Source of the DNA: Paraglaciecola arctica | Lineage (GTDB): Bacteria; Pseudomonadota; Gammaproteobacteria; Enterobacterales; Alteromonadaceae | Length of the DNA: 64,000 nucleotides | NCBI RefSeq assembly: GCF_018861065.1 | Contig: NZ_JAHKQO010000036.1 | Coordinates: 707,865 to 771,864 of the forward strand | Reading direction: 5' to 3' | Shown: piece by piece, positions 29,237-38,953 of the stretch | Layout of the letters: the number at the start of each line of letters is the position of its first letter | How positions within the stretch are numbered: the stretch's first letter is position 1 | Translations under genes and position numbers: made by a program | The notes under the pieces: model-generated | The model's database searches: none | Seen by the model: the letters and a program-made list of their open reading frames with translations, nothing else | Told to the model about the DNA's origin: nothing

Positions 29237-30436
29237 TTAAACACGTTCAATCAATAATGCCGTGCCAGTTCCGGCAGCGCCACTTGCCGCTACTATCCCA
29301 GTTTTCAGATTGCGGCGTTCTAGCTCATCAAGCAAGGTTGACAGCATAATAGTACCGGTAGCGCCTAATGGATGGCCTAAAGCGATACAACCACCATTAA
29401 CATTCAGCTTATCATCGTCGATTCCCAACTCTTGTTTACACATGATCATAGTGGCTGCAAAAGCTTCGTGAATTTCAAATAAATCTACTTGGTTAGCCGT
29501 GATATTTTCTCGACGCATTAGTTCTTTGGCCGCTATAACGGCACCAGTAATTACCGAATAAAGATCCGCATTGGTATTACACATTGCGGTGATTTTCGCT
29601 CTCGGAGCAACACCTAATTGGTTTTGAATATCTAAACTACCAATCAGGCTAACAGCAGCACCATCGGCCATAGATGGTGAATTGGCAGGGGTGTGCACGT
29701 GTTCAATATGTTCTAATTCAGGGAATTTTTGTAAATATACTGCATCGACTCCTTGCTCACCTATTTTTGCAAAGGAAGGCTTCATTTGAGCCAGCCCTTC
29801 CAAAGTGCTCTGCCTAATGAGTTCGTCATCCTTGAAGCTGGTATTTTTTGCCGCATTATTGATTGGCACAATAGACTTAAAGTAACCACTATCTCTAGCG
29901 TGGGCCGCTCTTTGATGACTTAACAAGGCCACCTTGTCAGCGTCTTCACGACTCACCTTATATTGTGATGCAACTAAATCGGCACCACTTCCCATCATAA
30001 ACATACCCATTTTTGAGGCCAATTTAATATCCATAAATGGACTGGGTTTATCAGCAAACATAGGAGTCCGAGATAACATTTCAATACCACCAGCAACCAC
30101 CAAAGAGTCCATTCCTGTCATCACTTTCATCGCAGCAATATTCACCGCGTCAATACCCGATGAACAGTAGCGGTTCACTGTTAATCCAGCAACATTACTC
30201 GGCCAGCCATGATACATAACCGATGATTTCGCGATGTTGCCAGCTTGTTCACCCACCTGAGTAGCGCAGCCTAAGATAACATCTCCAATATCTGTTGGGT
30301 TAAGTCCGGTTCGCTTTTCTAATGTTGAATATAGAGTACTGAGTAATTCAAACGGAGAAACGTCATGTAAACCACCCTCGGGTTTGGCTTTTGCTCTTGG
30401 CGAGCGAATAATGTCGTATATATATGCTTGATTCAT
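29237..30436 (-). CDS. Thiolase family acyl-CoA acyltransferase 1 (C-terminal catalytic Cys not seen)
   Basis: A 399-aa thiolase, usual length. The N-terminal acyl-accepting Cys is in NRYCSSGIDAV (~88-98), the HEAF motif in FEIHEAFAAT, and GHPLGATG holds the catalytic His. The position that normally bears the second catalytic Cys (C-A/S-G-G-x-G near the C-terminus) reads AASGAAGTGTALLIE, without a Cys, so the full Claisen/cleavage cycle is uncertain. It is the last gene of a six-gene minus-strand operon with the TonB receptor, nitronate monooxygenase-like protein, CoA ligase, carotenoid oxygenase-type protein and thiolase 2. Role: probably CoA-dependent cleavage of a 3-oxoacyl-CoA from the pathway substrate. 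Confidence 0.85.
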   Translation of the reverse strand: MNQAYIYDIIRSPRAKAKPEGGLHDVSPFELLSTLYSTLEKRTGLNPTDIGDVILGCATQVGEQAGNIAKSSVMYHGWPSNVAGLTVNRYCSSGIDAVNIAAMKVMTGMDSLVVAGGIEMLSRTPMFADKPSPFMDIKLASKMGMFMMGSGADLVASQYKVSREDADKVALLSHQRAAHARDSGYFKSIVPINNAAKNTSFKDDELIRQSTLEGLAQMKPSFAKIGEQGVDAVYLQKFPELEHIEHVHTPANSPSMADGAAVSLIGSLDIQNQLGVAPRAKITAMCNTNADLYSVITGAVIAAKELMRRENITANQVDLFEIHEAFAATMIMCKQELGIDDDKLNVNGGCIALGHPLGATGTIMLSTLLDELERRNLKTGIVAASGAAGTGTALLIERV

Positions 30437-30488
30437 GTTTTGTTTTTCCTGAATTCTTTAAGATGACTTTGGGATTTAAGCTAGATTC

Positions 30489-31730
30489 TCAATGACGATC
30501 CGCACCAACAATAAAAGATGCGCAAGTCGTCGCACTGCCACCAAGGTTAAAGATGCCAACGTTTTTAGCATTTTCGATTTGATAATCCTCGCACTGCCCC
30601 GTGACTTGTTTGTAGGCATCTAACATCATACGTACTCCCGTGGCACCGACTGGGTGACCCAAACCTATCAACCCGCCACTTGGATTAATAGGCAAACTCC
30701 CAGCAAAATCTATGCTGCCGTTTTCTATGGCTTTCCAAGACTCACCAGGTGCGGTCAATCCCAGATGGTCGATTAACATATATTCAGTCATCGAGAAGCA
30801 ATCATGTACTTCTAGTAAATCTAACGAGTGAATATTTTCTATTGCGGCGCGTTTTAAGGCGTCGTTAAATGTGCCTTGAACATGTGGAAAGATTAACCCG
30901 TCTGCAGAACTTTGCTGAAGCTTGCGTTTCATTAACAAAGGTGCACTTCGATGCCCCCAACCTTTTATTCTTGGAATAGCAGATAGCGCGATATTGTGTT
31001 TTTTTGCGTATTCGGAGGCGTAACTTTTGTTTGCCAAAAACACCGCTGCGGCACCGTCTGTTATTTGACCACAGTCTTGTTTACGCAGTTGCCCTTCAAC
31101 AATAGGGTTAAATTCATCCTGCTGACTAAAGCTGTCAGAGGTAAACTTCCAATTACGAGTTTGCGAGTTGGGATTACGTTTAGCATTAGCAAAGTTGATC
31201 TCGGATATACGGCTTAAATGTTGAGTATCTAACCCATAACGTTGTTGATAATGCTCTAACAAATCTGCAAATAATCTGGGCCAAACGTAACGACAATTTT
31301 GCGCTTCTTTGCCTACCCAAGCGGCGGAGCCTAAATAACTGGCTCCAGTGGCGGAATCGACATTGCGCATTAACTCTATGCCCATAACACAGGCCAGCTG
31401 GTAATGGCCTGCTTCAAGGTCGCGCATCGCACCTAGCAAAGCCATAGAACCAGAAGCACAGGCCGCTTCATGCCTAGAAGTTGGAATGTCGCCAAAGGCA
31501 GGTTCAGCGTGAGCAAAAAAGCCATTTAGCTGTGATTGTCCCGTGAATAAATCAGCCACAAAATTACCGACATGAGCAACATCTACATCCTTAGCGGGGA
31601 TTTTTGTTTGGCTCAAGCCTTGTTGCAAACATGACTCAAACAATTCGTAAATGCCCTTATCTTCTCTAGCCCAATTACGGCTATAGTCTGTCTGGCTGCC
31701 ACCTAGTACGTAAATATCTTGATTATTCAT
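30489..31730 (-). CDS. Thiolase family protein 2 (SCP2-thiolase-like)
   Basis: 413 aa. Active-site Cys in HEAACASGSMALL (~86-98), HDCF motif in LLEVHDCFSMTEYM, and IGLGHPVGATGVRM with the catalytic His. The C-terminus (FNLGGSATTCASFIVG) follows the SCP2-type pattern, a branch used in peroxisomal-type side-chain, sterol and aromatic CoA breakdown rather than simple fatty acids. It sits 35 bp after the carotenoid oxygenase-type gene and 52 bp before thiolase 1. Confidence 0.85.
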   Translation of the reverse strand: MNNQDIYVLGGSQTDYSRNWAREDKGIYELFESCLQQGLSQTKIPAKDVDVAHVGNFVADLFTGQSQLNGFFAHAEPAFGDIPTSRHEAACASGSMALLGAMRDLEAGHYQLACVMGIELMRNVDSATGASYLGSAAWVGKEAQNCRYVWPRLFADLLEHYQQRYGLDTQHLSRISEINFANAKRNPNSQTRNWKFTSDSFSQQDEFNPIVEGQLRKQDCGQITDGAAAVFLANKSYASEYAKKHNIALSAIPRIKGWGHRSAPLLMKRKLQQSSADGLIFPHVQGTFNDALKRAAIENIHSLDLLEVHDCFSMTEYMLIDHLGLTAPGESWKAIENGSIDFAGSLPINPSGGLIGLGHPVGATGVRMMLDAYKQVTGQCEDYQIENAKNVGIFNLGGSATTCASFIVGADRH

Positions 31731-31765
31731 AAATTTCCCACACTGACATTTGATTTTAACCGTTC

Positions 31766-33253
31766 TTACAACCCTACGGCCTTATCACTGCTAACCCAAC
31801 ATGCGTGAAATCCAACAGGTACACGTTCTGGAATTTTTAATCGACAAACAGGGCCGGAACTTACCTTACGGGCGTCAAAAATTAGCGCTTCACTATTGCC
31901 GCTTTCGTTGTCGGTGAGGAAACTAATAAGATAACCGTCATCTTCATTTTGGGCGTTATCGGCTGGAGCAAAAGGCGTTTCAGAACCGCAGGTTCCAGCA
32001 GGGAATTGGTATGTTTGGTTTTCACGAGTCTCATGGTCAAACTTAAATATGCCACTGAAGTTAATTAATGAATCGCTTGGCATCAAAGTCGAATAACTGT
32101 ATCGATATTTTTTACCTAACACCCAATCAGAATTAATCATTGGAAATTCTACATTGGTATCATCCAGCTGTTCTTCAGTGGTTTCACCTGTGGCTAAATC
32201 AAAGGTCCATCGATACAATTTTACGTCGTGCCAAGTACCAGCAGATTTCATACGTTCTATTACGCCATCACCGGGCTGCCTAGGCATAATAGGATCAGGT
32301 TGACGGCAACCATCCATGATGATTTTGCCATCTTCTTCATAGGCATTAACGGTGTGGTAGATATAACAGGCGCTTGCATCAAACCATTGAATATCTTCTT
32401 GTTTTCCATGGCGCGGAATAACCGCAAAGCGACTCGGACGGTCTTTAAAGTAATGTAATCCGTGGCGGCCTTCATTCCAATGCAAAGGCAAATCCATCAA
32501 TATCGAATAGTTCTCTGTGATTGCCATATCATGAGGCAACCGTGCCCCAGGCAAGGGTATTTCAACGTAGTCAGTTAACAGGCCGTTTTTATCGGCTACC
32601 CCATAAGTTAAATACGGTTGTTCCATGTTGTAGTCGAAGAACATTAATTCACCGGTAGCATCATCTACTTTACAGTGGGCCGACATTTGTCTGGGAAGTT
32701 TACTATTAAAGGTTTCTTGCCCTTCCGTTTCTAGTGTCACCGGATTAACTCTATACGGGATACCTGTTTGATAAAAAGTTGTGAGCAAGGCTCCGTTATG
32801 CCACACAACATCGGTATTTGAGCCATCTTTAATAGAGAAATCGCTACCGCTTCCTACCGGTGAGTTCGGATCGGGTCTTGGCATCGCGTAACCTGGCCAC
32901 AGTACTTTTTGTGCTTCGCTTTCCATGTTGAAATGTTTGGTACGTATCCAACGGTTTCGATAACTCGCCTTACCATTTTTAAATGCCAAAGCGTGCAACA
33001 TACCATCACCATCAAACCAATGATGTGGACCTTTACTCGCAAAGCGCGAGTTGGCTCCATTTCTGATGTACACCCCCGTCAGGTCATCAGGCACCTGCCC
33101 TTCCAATACTTCTAATTCATCTTCAGTATGTTCAAACTTTGTTGGTCCGAGAGCGCCGTGCAAATACGGATTAACATTGTGATAGTGCTCTTCCAAGCCT
33201 GTCCACTCGGGTGTATCAAGAGCTTCATATTCTTTGATTAATTTAGTGCTCAT
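31766..33253 (-). CDS. Carotenoid oxygenase family dioxygenase
   Basis: Non-heme iron enzyme of 495 aa expected to cleave a C=C bond with O2. The seven-bladed propeller family is recognised by four iron-binding histidines: His193 (RQMSAHCKVD), His241 (RLPHDMAI), His300 (IYHTVNAYEEDG) and His483 (GFHACWV). It starts with no signal peptide, so it acts inside the cell. Family members cut carotenoids, apocarotenoids, lignostilbenes or isoeugenol. Its operon partners (TonB receptor, CoA ligase, thiolases) indicate that the cleavage product, an acid after oxidation, is CoA-activated and degraded. No carotenoid biosynthesis genes are near, which favours catabolism; the exact substrate cannot be named. 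Confidence 0.88.
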   Translation of the reverse strand: MSTKLIKEYEALDTPEWTGLEEHYHNVNPYLHGALGPTKFEHTEDELEVLEGQVPDDLTGVYIRNGANSRFASKGPHHWFDGDGMLHALAFKNGKASYRNRWIRTKHFNMESEAQKVLWPGYAMPRPDPNSPVGSGSDFSIKDGSNTDVVWHNGALLTTFYQTGIPYRVNPVTLETEGQETFNSKLPRQMSAHCKVDDATGELMFFDYNMEQPYLTYGVADKNGLLTDYVEIPLPGARLPHDMAITENYSILMDLPLHWNEGRHGLHYFKDRPSRFAVIPRHGKQEDIQWFDASACYIYHTVNAYEEDGKIIMDGCRQPDPIMPRQPGDGVIERMKSAGTWHDVKLYRWTFDLATGETTEEQLDDTNVEFPMINSDWVLGKKYRYSYSTLMPSDSLINFSGIFKFDHETRENQTYQFPAGTCGSETPFAPADNAQNEDDGYLISFLTDNESGNSEALIFDARKVSSGPVCRLKIPERVPVGFHACWVSSDKAVGL

Positions 33254-33305
33254 AGGATTTCCTTTTTAACTTAATTTTAAACGTTAATTGTTTTAACTCA
33301 CTGAA

Positions 33306-34967
33306 TCACAGGTGTTCAGAAAGCTGATAGCGCAACACTTTCCCTAATGGGTTACGAGGAATGTCAGGCACTATTACCAATTTTTCTGGGAGTTTAAATG
33401 ACGCCACATGTTGCTGTTTTAGATAGTCAGTAAGTTCAACAAGAGTTAGTGATTCTCCGGGCTTGAAGGCAACAAATGCAGCAATGCGTTCACCCATAAT
33501 GTCACAAGGATACGACGCCACGGCGACATCTAAGATACTTTCGTGAGCACTGAGTAGGTTATCCAGTTCAGCGGGTGCGATGTTCATTCCGCCGCGAATA
33601 ATTAAATCTTTGCAACGACCTATAAAAGTGTAGAACTGCGGGTCTTGGAGCGAAATTTGGAATAAATCACCTGTTTTAAAATAACCATCAGTAGTAAATG
33701 CTTCGGCAGTTTTTAACGGTGATTTGTAGTAACCATCAAACACCCCAGCACCTTTAATTTGCAATTCGCCAGAGGTGTTCATTTCTGAAATTTGTTGCCC
33801 CGTTTCGACGTTCACTAAACGGGTTTCTAACAAATCACTTTTACAAGGGAATAATCGGGCACGTTTTTCTGGGCTTTGGGTTTCATTTGGTCCGCAGAGT
33901 AAACTGACCCCTTCGTTGGAACCAAAATGATTCACTATTTCTATCCCAAACAAATTTTTATAGCCTTCCACCATCCACACATCAAGAGGGGCAGAACCAG
34001 AACCTATGGCTCTGATACTAGAAAAATCAATAGCATTTTTGAGCTTTTCATCTTTTAGTAAAGCGTTAAGTAATGCGGGTGGTGCCAAGGTGTAGTTGAC
34101 TTTTTCGCTGACAATTTGTTGCAGAAAAACCGCTAGGTTAAGAGGATGATGTAATACTAATTTCCCACCGCTGTACAGCCAACTTAAAAACATCCCACCT
34201 ATGGACGCCATATTGATCAATGGGAATGGGTTAAGTAAGGTTTCATTGTCCTGAATTTGATTGCCTAGATAGGTAGCTTTGCCTATGGCTAGCCACTGAT
34301 TGTGACTTCGAGGCACACCTTTAGGGGTACCTTCTGTGCCTGATGTCCAACAAATAGTAATCAGATCATCTGCACTAATCTCGTGTTGCTCAGAGTAATC
34401 AGCATATTGCGTAAACGAACTCACCTCTTCTATCGCTGATGATAAATTACAATCTGCGTCACCTTGTCCCCAGGATAAAATTTTGGGTGACTGTGAGTGC
34501 ATCGACGACAACTTAATACTATTGCGAACTCTTTCTAACAAAGACGTTTGTTTAAAAGTAGGTGTCAGAATGATTGCCTTAGGTTCAAGAATATCTAAGA
34601 TACCCGACAATTCATTTTCCTGATATTGCACTGGTACAGGGCTGATAATAATTCCTAACCGTGATGCTGCCAGATAGGTATAGATTAATTCCACTACATT
34701 TGGCATTTGCACTAATACAATGTCGTCTTTGACCAAACCATTGCTTAGAAATACTTCGGTTAATTGATTGATTTTGAGTGCCAATTCTTGGTAGGTAAGA
34801 CGCTGTGTTGCTTGGCCGGTGAGACTTTCTTTATCAGCGGGGTCCACCAAAGCAACACGCTGAGGAAAGCGATTAGCGGTGTCGTAAAATAAGTCATCTA
34901 GCCGCCTAAGATCCCATTCACCACTACTGTGGTATTGCTTTAGTCTATTTTTATCGGTAATGATCAT
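33306..34967 (-). CDS. AMP-binding acyl-CoA synthetase 1
   Basis: Activates a carboxylic acid to its CoA thioester using ATP, 553 aa. ANL superfamily motifs: phosphate loop TICWTSGTEGTPKGVPRSH (~205-223), GYYKSPLKTAEAF and YFKTGDLF, hinge GRCKDLIIRGGMNIAPAEL, and catalytic Lys in NPLGKVLRY near the end. The ATG overlaps the stop of the nitronate monooxygenase-like gene by 4 bp. The acid-binding pocket cannot be read to a substrate; the linked oxygenase suggests an aromatic or isoprenoid acid. Confidence 0.88.
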   Translation of the reverse strand: MIITDKNRLKQYHSSGEWDLRRLDDLFYDTANRFPQRVALVDPADKESLTGQATQRLTYQELALKINQLTEVFLSNGLVKDDIVLVQMPNVVELIYTYLAASRLGIIISPVPVQYQENELSGILDILEPKAIILTPTFKQTSLLERVRNSIKLSSMHSQSPKILSWGQGDADCNLSSAIEEVSSFTQYADYSEQHEISADDLITICWTSGTEGTPKGVPRSHNQWLAIGKATYLGNQIQDNETLLNPFPLINMASIGGMFLSWLYSGGKLVLHHPLNLAVFLQQIVSEKVNYTLAPPALLNALLKDEKLKNAIDFSSIRAIGSGSAPLDVWMVEGYKNLFGIEIVNHFGSNEGVSLLCGPNETQSPEKRARLFPCKSDLLETRLVNVETGQQISEMNTSGELQIKGAGVFDGYYKSPLKTAEAFTTDGYFKTGDLFQISLQDPQFYTFIGRCKDLIIRGGMNIAPAELDNLLSAHESILDVAVASYPCDIMGERIAAFVAFKPGESLTLVELTDYLKQQHVASFKLPEKLVIVPDIPRNPLGKVLRYQLSEHL

Positions 34968-35947
34968 TGCAGTTCCTCGGTATTCAAAGGCTGTGCCGAA
35001 TGTTTTTGTTTATCTAATAAATTTGTTAGAGAGCTTTGATATTCTTCACTCAAAGTTGCAACTATCTCGGAAATGGTTTGAATTTCTGTTGAGCTAGCCA
35101 CTCCTTGACCAGCAGCCCATATATCCTTCCAACGCTTGTTTTCTGCCCCTGCTGCACTGGCAAAGTTGATATTTGCAGCACTTGGCATCTTGTCAGGGTT
35201 GTAACCACCATTAATAAGAGATTGACGCAACCAATTGGCCTTTACACCAGTAATTGCGTCAGATACCACTACGTCGTCTGAACAAGAGTCCACTACCATC
35301 TGTTTGTATTCTGTTTGGCATAGGCTTTCATGGGTAGGTATAAAGCGTGTGCCTAAATACGCAATATCCGCCCCCATAGCTTGAGCCGCTAAAACGGCCT
35401 TACCACTGCCTATACCGCCACCTAGTACTATTAAGCCTTGCCAAAACTTACGTATTTCTTGTACAAATACAAAAGGTGAAAGATAACCTGTATGTCCACC
35501 GGCTCCAGTACTCACTAACACTAGTCCATCCACTTTGGCAGCCGCCGCCTTTTTTGCATAACTCGGGTTAATCACATCAGCCAGTACAATACCTCCATAA
35601 TTATGCACCTCTTCCACTAGCGCAGCCGGACTGCCTAACGCAGTAATCACTATTGGCGGCTTATGTTTGAGAATCATCTCAAAATCATCCTTACCTCTAG
35701 CATAGGTAGGATGGGTAATGAGATTAACTGCCCAAGGTGTCGAGATTTGCTGCTGTGCTAAACGGTTACTGATTTCGCTTAGCCACTGGTCAAGGATTTC
35801 TGGAGTACGCGCGTTTTGGGTCGGAAAACTACCAATGATCCCTGCACGGCAAGCATTAACTACCATGTCTGGCCCCGAGATTAAGAACATCGGCGCTTGC
35901 ATGACTGGCAAAGTTAATTTTTCGGCTAGCGATGAAGCTAAGATCAT
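34964..35947 (-). CDS. Nitronate monooxygenase-like FMN protein (2-nitropropane dioxygenase family)
   Basis: A 327-aa TIM-barrel flavoprotein. Family signs: APMFLISGPDMVVNACRAG at the N-terminus, VLVSTGAGGHTGYLSPF, the FMN phosphate-binding part LIVLGGGIGSGKAVLAAQ, and GADIAYLGTRFIPTHES. Many members of this family in CoA-based catabolic clusters oxidise substrates other than nitronates, so the name is only a family label. It lies between the TonB receptor gene (72-bp gap) and CoA ligase 1 (4-bp overlap). Confidence 0.8.
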   Translation of the reverse strand: MILASSLAEKLTLPVMQAPMFLISGPDMVVNACRAGIIGSFPTQNARTPEILDQWLSEISNRLAQQQISTPWAVNLITHPTYARGKDDFEMILKHKPPIVITALGSPAALVEEVHNYGGIVLADVINPSYAKKAAAAKVDGLVLVSTGAGGHTGYLSPFVFVQEIRKFWQGLIVLGGGIGSGKAVLAAQAMGADIAYLGTRFIPTHESLCQTEYKQMVVDSCSDDVVVSDAITGVKANWLRQSLINGGYNPDKMPSAANINFASAAGAENKRWKDIWAAGQGVASSTEIQTISEIVATLSEEYQSSLTNLLDKQKHSAQPLNTEELQ

Positions 35948-36019
35948 AATTCTGATTCCTGTCTAACGAGACCTAACACCACCTCATAAGAGGTGGTGCA
36001 AAAACTATAGAAAATGGGT

Positions 36020-38371
36020 TTAGAAATTATAGGTCAACTCCAGCGCCACACTTCTTGGACGGTCGTATATACCGTAATAGGCAACGCCGGTTCCGCCAGT
36101 AAGGGTAGTCGCAAAAGGTAATGAATTTGAAAGCGTCATGACTCTTTCATCAGTGATGTTATTGGCAATAAGCGCGACTTGCCATTTATCATCATAATCG
36201 GCTAATGCGACTCGCACACCCCATCGAGTGTAGCTGTCTTGCATGGTATTGGGATCAAGGGTGACACCTGCGTTGTATTCGTCGCTATATTCCATATTCA
36301 AACCGTATGTCACATAGGCCCAATCGCTAATATCTTGCTGATATTGCAGCCGCAAACTGCCACTAAGTTCTGGCGTATAGATAGCGCGCTCGCCTGAAAG
36401 GTTACATAAACCTTCAACTGTTGAGCTTAGTACCTGATCAGGTAACACTAAATTTGGGGCACATTGTGCGATGTCAAAATCAAGGTATTCAAAGTCTAAA
36501 TAAGCAATTGAGCCTGAGAGTACTAATGCTTCAGCTATCAACCATCGACCATCAATTTCTATACCTTGGATTTCGGCTTCAGCAGCATTTTGTACGTTAA
36601 AGCCAACCGTGCCATCAAACTGGGTTATTTGGAGGTCGTCATACTGGGTATAGAATGCAGCGGCATTCACTTCCACTACACCAAATCCAAATTTGCCACC
36701 CACTTCATAACTGGTTGCTTGTTCATCTTCAAACTCAAATGAACCGGGATTGACTGGGTTTTCAGGATAACTATTGGATCTGATATCAAAACCGCCACCT
36801 TTGCTGCCTTGGGTATATGACGCATAAAGCAAGGTATCTTTGTCGACTTTGTATTGAAGGTTTACCAGAGGGTCGAGTTGTGATTCTTTACGATTGCCCT
36901 CTAAGTCGTGAGCATAGATTTTTATAGCTCCCATCATCACTTCAAATCCAGCTTGGGGTCCAAAGGCTGGCGAGCCCTCGAAAAGTGCGTTAGCGGGTAT
37001 GCCAGTGGTATCGGCTCCCAATAAATTTAAAACTCGGTGTGCGTCTTTTTCTTCACTACTGTATCTAGCACCGGCAGTAAGTGACAACTTATCGGTGATG
37101 CGCCAATTTAACTGGGCAAATGCCGAAAATACCTGAGAATCTTGGGAATAATCTCTATCCCAACTACCGTTTACAATTGGTACATAAGCGGGGTTTGCGG
37201 CAAAAGTACTGCCGAACAATACATTGTCATAGGTAACTAATTCGTTATCTTGTAAATAAACGCCTGCAATATAATCGACATCGCCATCTGTAGGTGATGC
37301 AACTCTAAACTCCTGACTCCATTGTTTGAAACTTTCACCTTGGTTTGAACCATTAAACAAATCCAACCCAGTATAATCGACGTCTATTAGTTCATCTGTA
37401 TCGTATTTTAAGTAAGCGGTGGTAGACGTTAAGGTATAACCATTTAAGTTGTAATCAAATTTAACCATCAGGTTATCAACTTGGTTAGCACTCTCTTGAC
37501 CGTTACTTTGGCTTTTATAATCTTGGTCGGTTTCAACAAAGAGTCCGCCGCTGAATATGGTCGAATAGCTGCCTATAGGAGAGTGGTTTTCAATGGCTCT
37601 GCCTATGGTATCGAAGGTAGAAGTCTCTGCTTTTAGAAGTATATTCAGGTTGTCATAATCCCACTCAAGCATACCTCTTAAATAAAGTTGCTCTAAGTTG
37701 GGCTCCATGCGATCTAAGGTCACGTTTTCAATCCAACCGTCCATTTCACGATAAGACGCCACAAAACGGCCATTGACGTTATCTGTTAGGGCGCCAGACA
37801 CTATGCCTACAGTTTTAAACTCTTCCTGTTCAAACTCATATAAGGTGGTAATCGAGGCTTCAAAATCTTCAGTTGGGCGCGCCGAAGTCAGGCCTATTGC
37901 ACCTGCAATGGCGTTTTTTCCGAATAAAATAGGCTGCGGGCCACGTAACACCTCGACTCGCTCCAAATCAACCAGCGGCAGTTGTATCAGTTGGTCACGG
38001 CCGTAATACACTTCGTCAACATACATGGCAACTGATTGCTCAAAACCTTTATTGCCACCTGAAGAGATACCCCGTATTCCAATCTGATTAGTAATACCAG
38101 ATTTCGTAATTGTCAGGTTAGGTACTGAGGCAGCCATGTCTGTGAGAGAGTTCATATTGCTATTTTTGAGTACATCTCCAGAAATAGCACTAATTGAAAT
38201 AGGCACATCTTGCAATCCTTGCGAGCGTTTTTGCGCGGTGACTTGTATCACCTCTAAAGATAGTTCTGAATCCGATTCAGTGGCTTCTTGGGCGATTGAA
38301 TTGATACTGTTGCCCATTAATAACGCTGATATGCATAAGGCTACGCGTTTCTTTTTATAATTTTTTTGCAT
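36020..38371 (-). CDS. TonB-dependent outer-membrane receptor
   Basis: 783 aa. A signal peptide (~1-27, cleaved near SIAQE), a TonB-box-like segment (EVIQVTAQKR), a plug domain (~45-165; VPISISAISGDVL, VEVLRGPQPILFGKNAIAGA) and a 22-strand-type barrel ending in the outer-membrane signature with terminal Phe (ALELTYNF). A good ribosome-binding site (AGGAG) precedes the ATG. This receptor subtype is common at the head of catabolic operons for hydrophobic compounds in marine and sphingomonad bacteria. It is first in the operon and is probably the importer of the substrate processed by the oxygenase and CoA enzymes that follow. Confidence 0.9.
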   Translation of the reverse strand: MQKNYKKKRVALCISALLMGNSINSIAQEATESDSELSLEVIQVTAQKRSQGLQDVPISISAISGDVLKNSNMNSLTDMAASVPNLTITKSGITNQIGIRGISSGGNKGFEQSVAMYVDEVYYGRDQLIQLPLVDLERVEVLRGPQPILFGKNAIAGAIGLTSARPTEDFEASITTLYEFEQEEFKTVGIVSGALTDNVNGRFVASYREMDGWIENVTLDRMEPNLEQLYLRGMLEWDYDNLNILLKAETSTFDTIGRAIENHSPIGSYSTIFSGGLFVETDQDYKSQSNGQESANQVDNLMVKFDYNLNGYTLTSTTAYLKYDTDELIDVDYTGLDLFNGSNQGESFKQWSQEFRVASPTDGDVDYIAGVYLQDNELVTYDNVLFGSTFAANPAYVPIVNGSWDRDYSQDSQVFSAFAQLNWRITDKLSLTAGARYSSEEKDAHRVLNLLGADTTGIPANALFEGSPAFGPQAGFEVMMGAIKIYAHDLEGNRKESQLDPLVNLQYKVDKDTLLYASYTQGSKGGGFDIRSNSYPENPVNPGSFEFEDEQATSYEVGGKFGFGVVEVNAAAFYTQYDDLQITQFDGTVGFNVQNAAEAEIQGIEIDGRWLIAEALVLSGSIAYLDFEYLDFDIAQCAPNLVLPDQVLSSTVEGLCNLSGERAIYTPELSGSLRLQYQQDISDWAYVTYGLNMEYSDEYNAGVTLDPNTMQDSYTRWGVRVALADYDDKWQVALIANNITDERVMTLSNSLPFATTLTGGTGVAYYGIYDRPRSVALELTYNF

Positions 38372-38644
38372 CGTTTGCTCCTGAAAATTCAGAACTAAAT
38401 TACACGTTTTAAGACGGCTTACACATGGTCTAATAACGCAAGTGATAAAACTGTATATTTAAGAGTCCTTTAATGCAAGCTTTATTGTTAATAAATTGTT
38501 TACTAATTGTGTAGCTTTGTTTTTAGAGGGTTTAGGGCAATAACATCAAAAATGTTAGTGGTTGGAAATAAGAGGGGGGTGAGCAATTAACTTGAGACAG
38601 CAGTAGATACTTCGAACTCACGAGAAGTTCGAAGGTGATAGTTT

Positions 38645-38914
38645 TAATACCAATTCATCTTAACAATTAGTCACTCAGAGAACACCAGCGACTTTCAATC
38701 GAGGCGTAGTCCTGCAGGAATGGCCACTCCCTTTCAAAGGGCTAGAACGAAGAGTGAAAGTCGCTGGTATTCTCCCTTTGGGCGAGGTTTAAAAGCACCT
38801 ACTCCGCGTTGCTCGAACTTACAATAGAATAACTATTGCTTCATTCGAGCGCCTTGATTAGGTGATTTTAAATCTCGCTGAGCGATCAATTGTTAGGATG
38901 GATTGGTATAATAA
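38645..38914. repeat. MITE-like multi-hairpin palindromic element (~270 bp)
   Basis: The ends are imperfect inverted repeats of about 33 bp: TACCAATTCATCTTAACAAT at the left and, read on the other strand, TACCAATCCATCCTAACAAT at the right, both flanked by TTA/TAA-like bases. Inside are a perfect 14-bp pair (ACCAGCGACTTTCA at 38684-38697 and its complement at 38755-38768) and a second long hairpin (about 38782-38880) including GCTCGAA/TTCGAGC and CAATAG/CTATTG. No transposase is encoded. It lies in the 582-bp gap between the TonB receptor promoter and the end of the CoA transferase gene; the rest of the gap shows nothing else. Confidence 0.7.
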
Positions 38915-38953
38915 CGTGCCAGCCTAAAAGTTGTAGCTAGTTCACATCAAACC

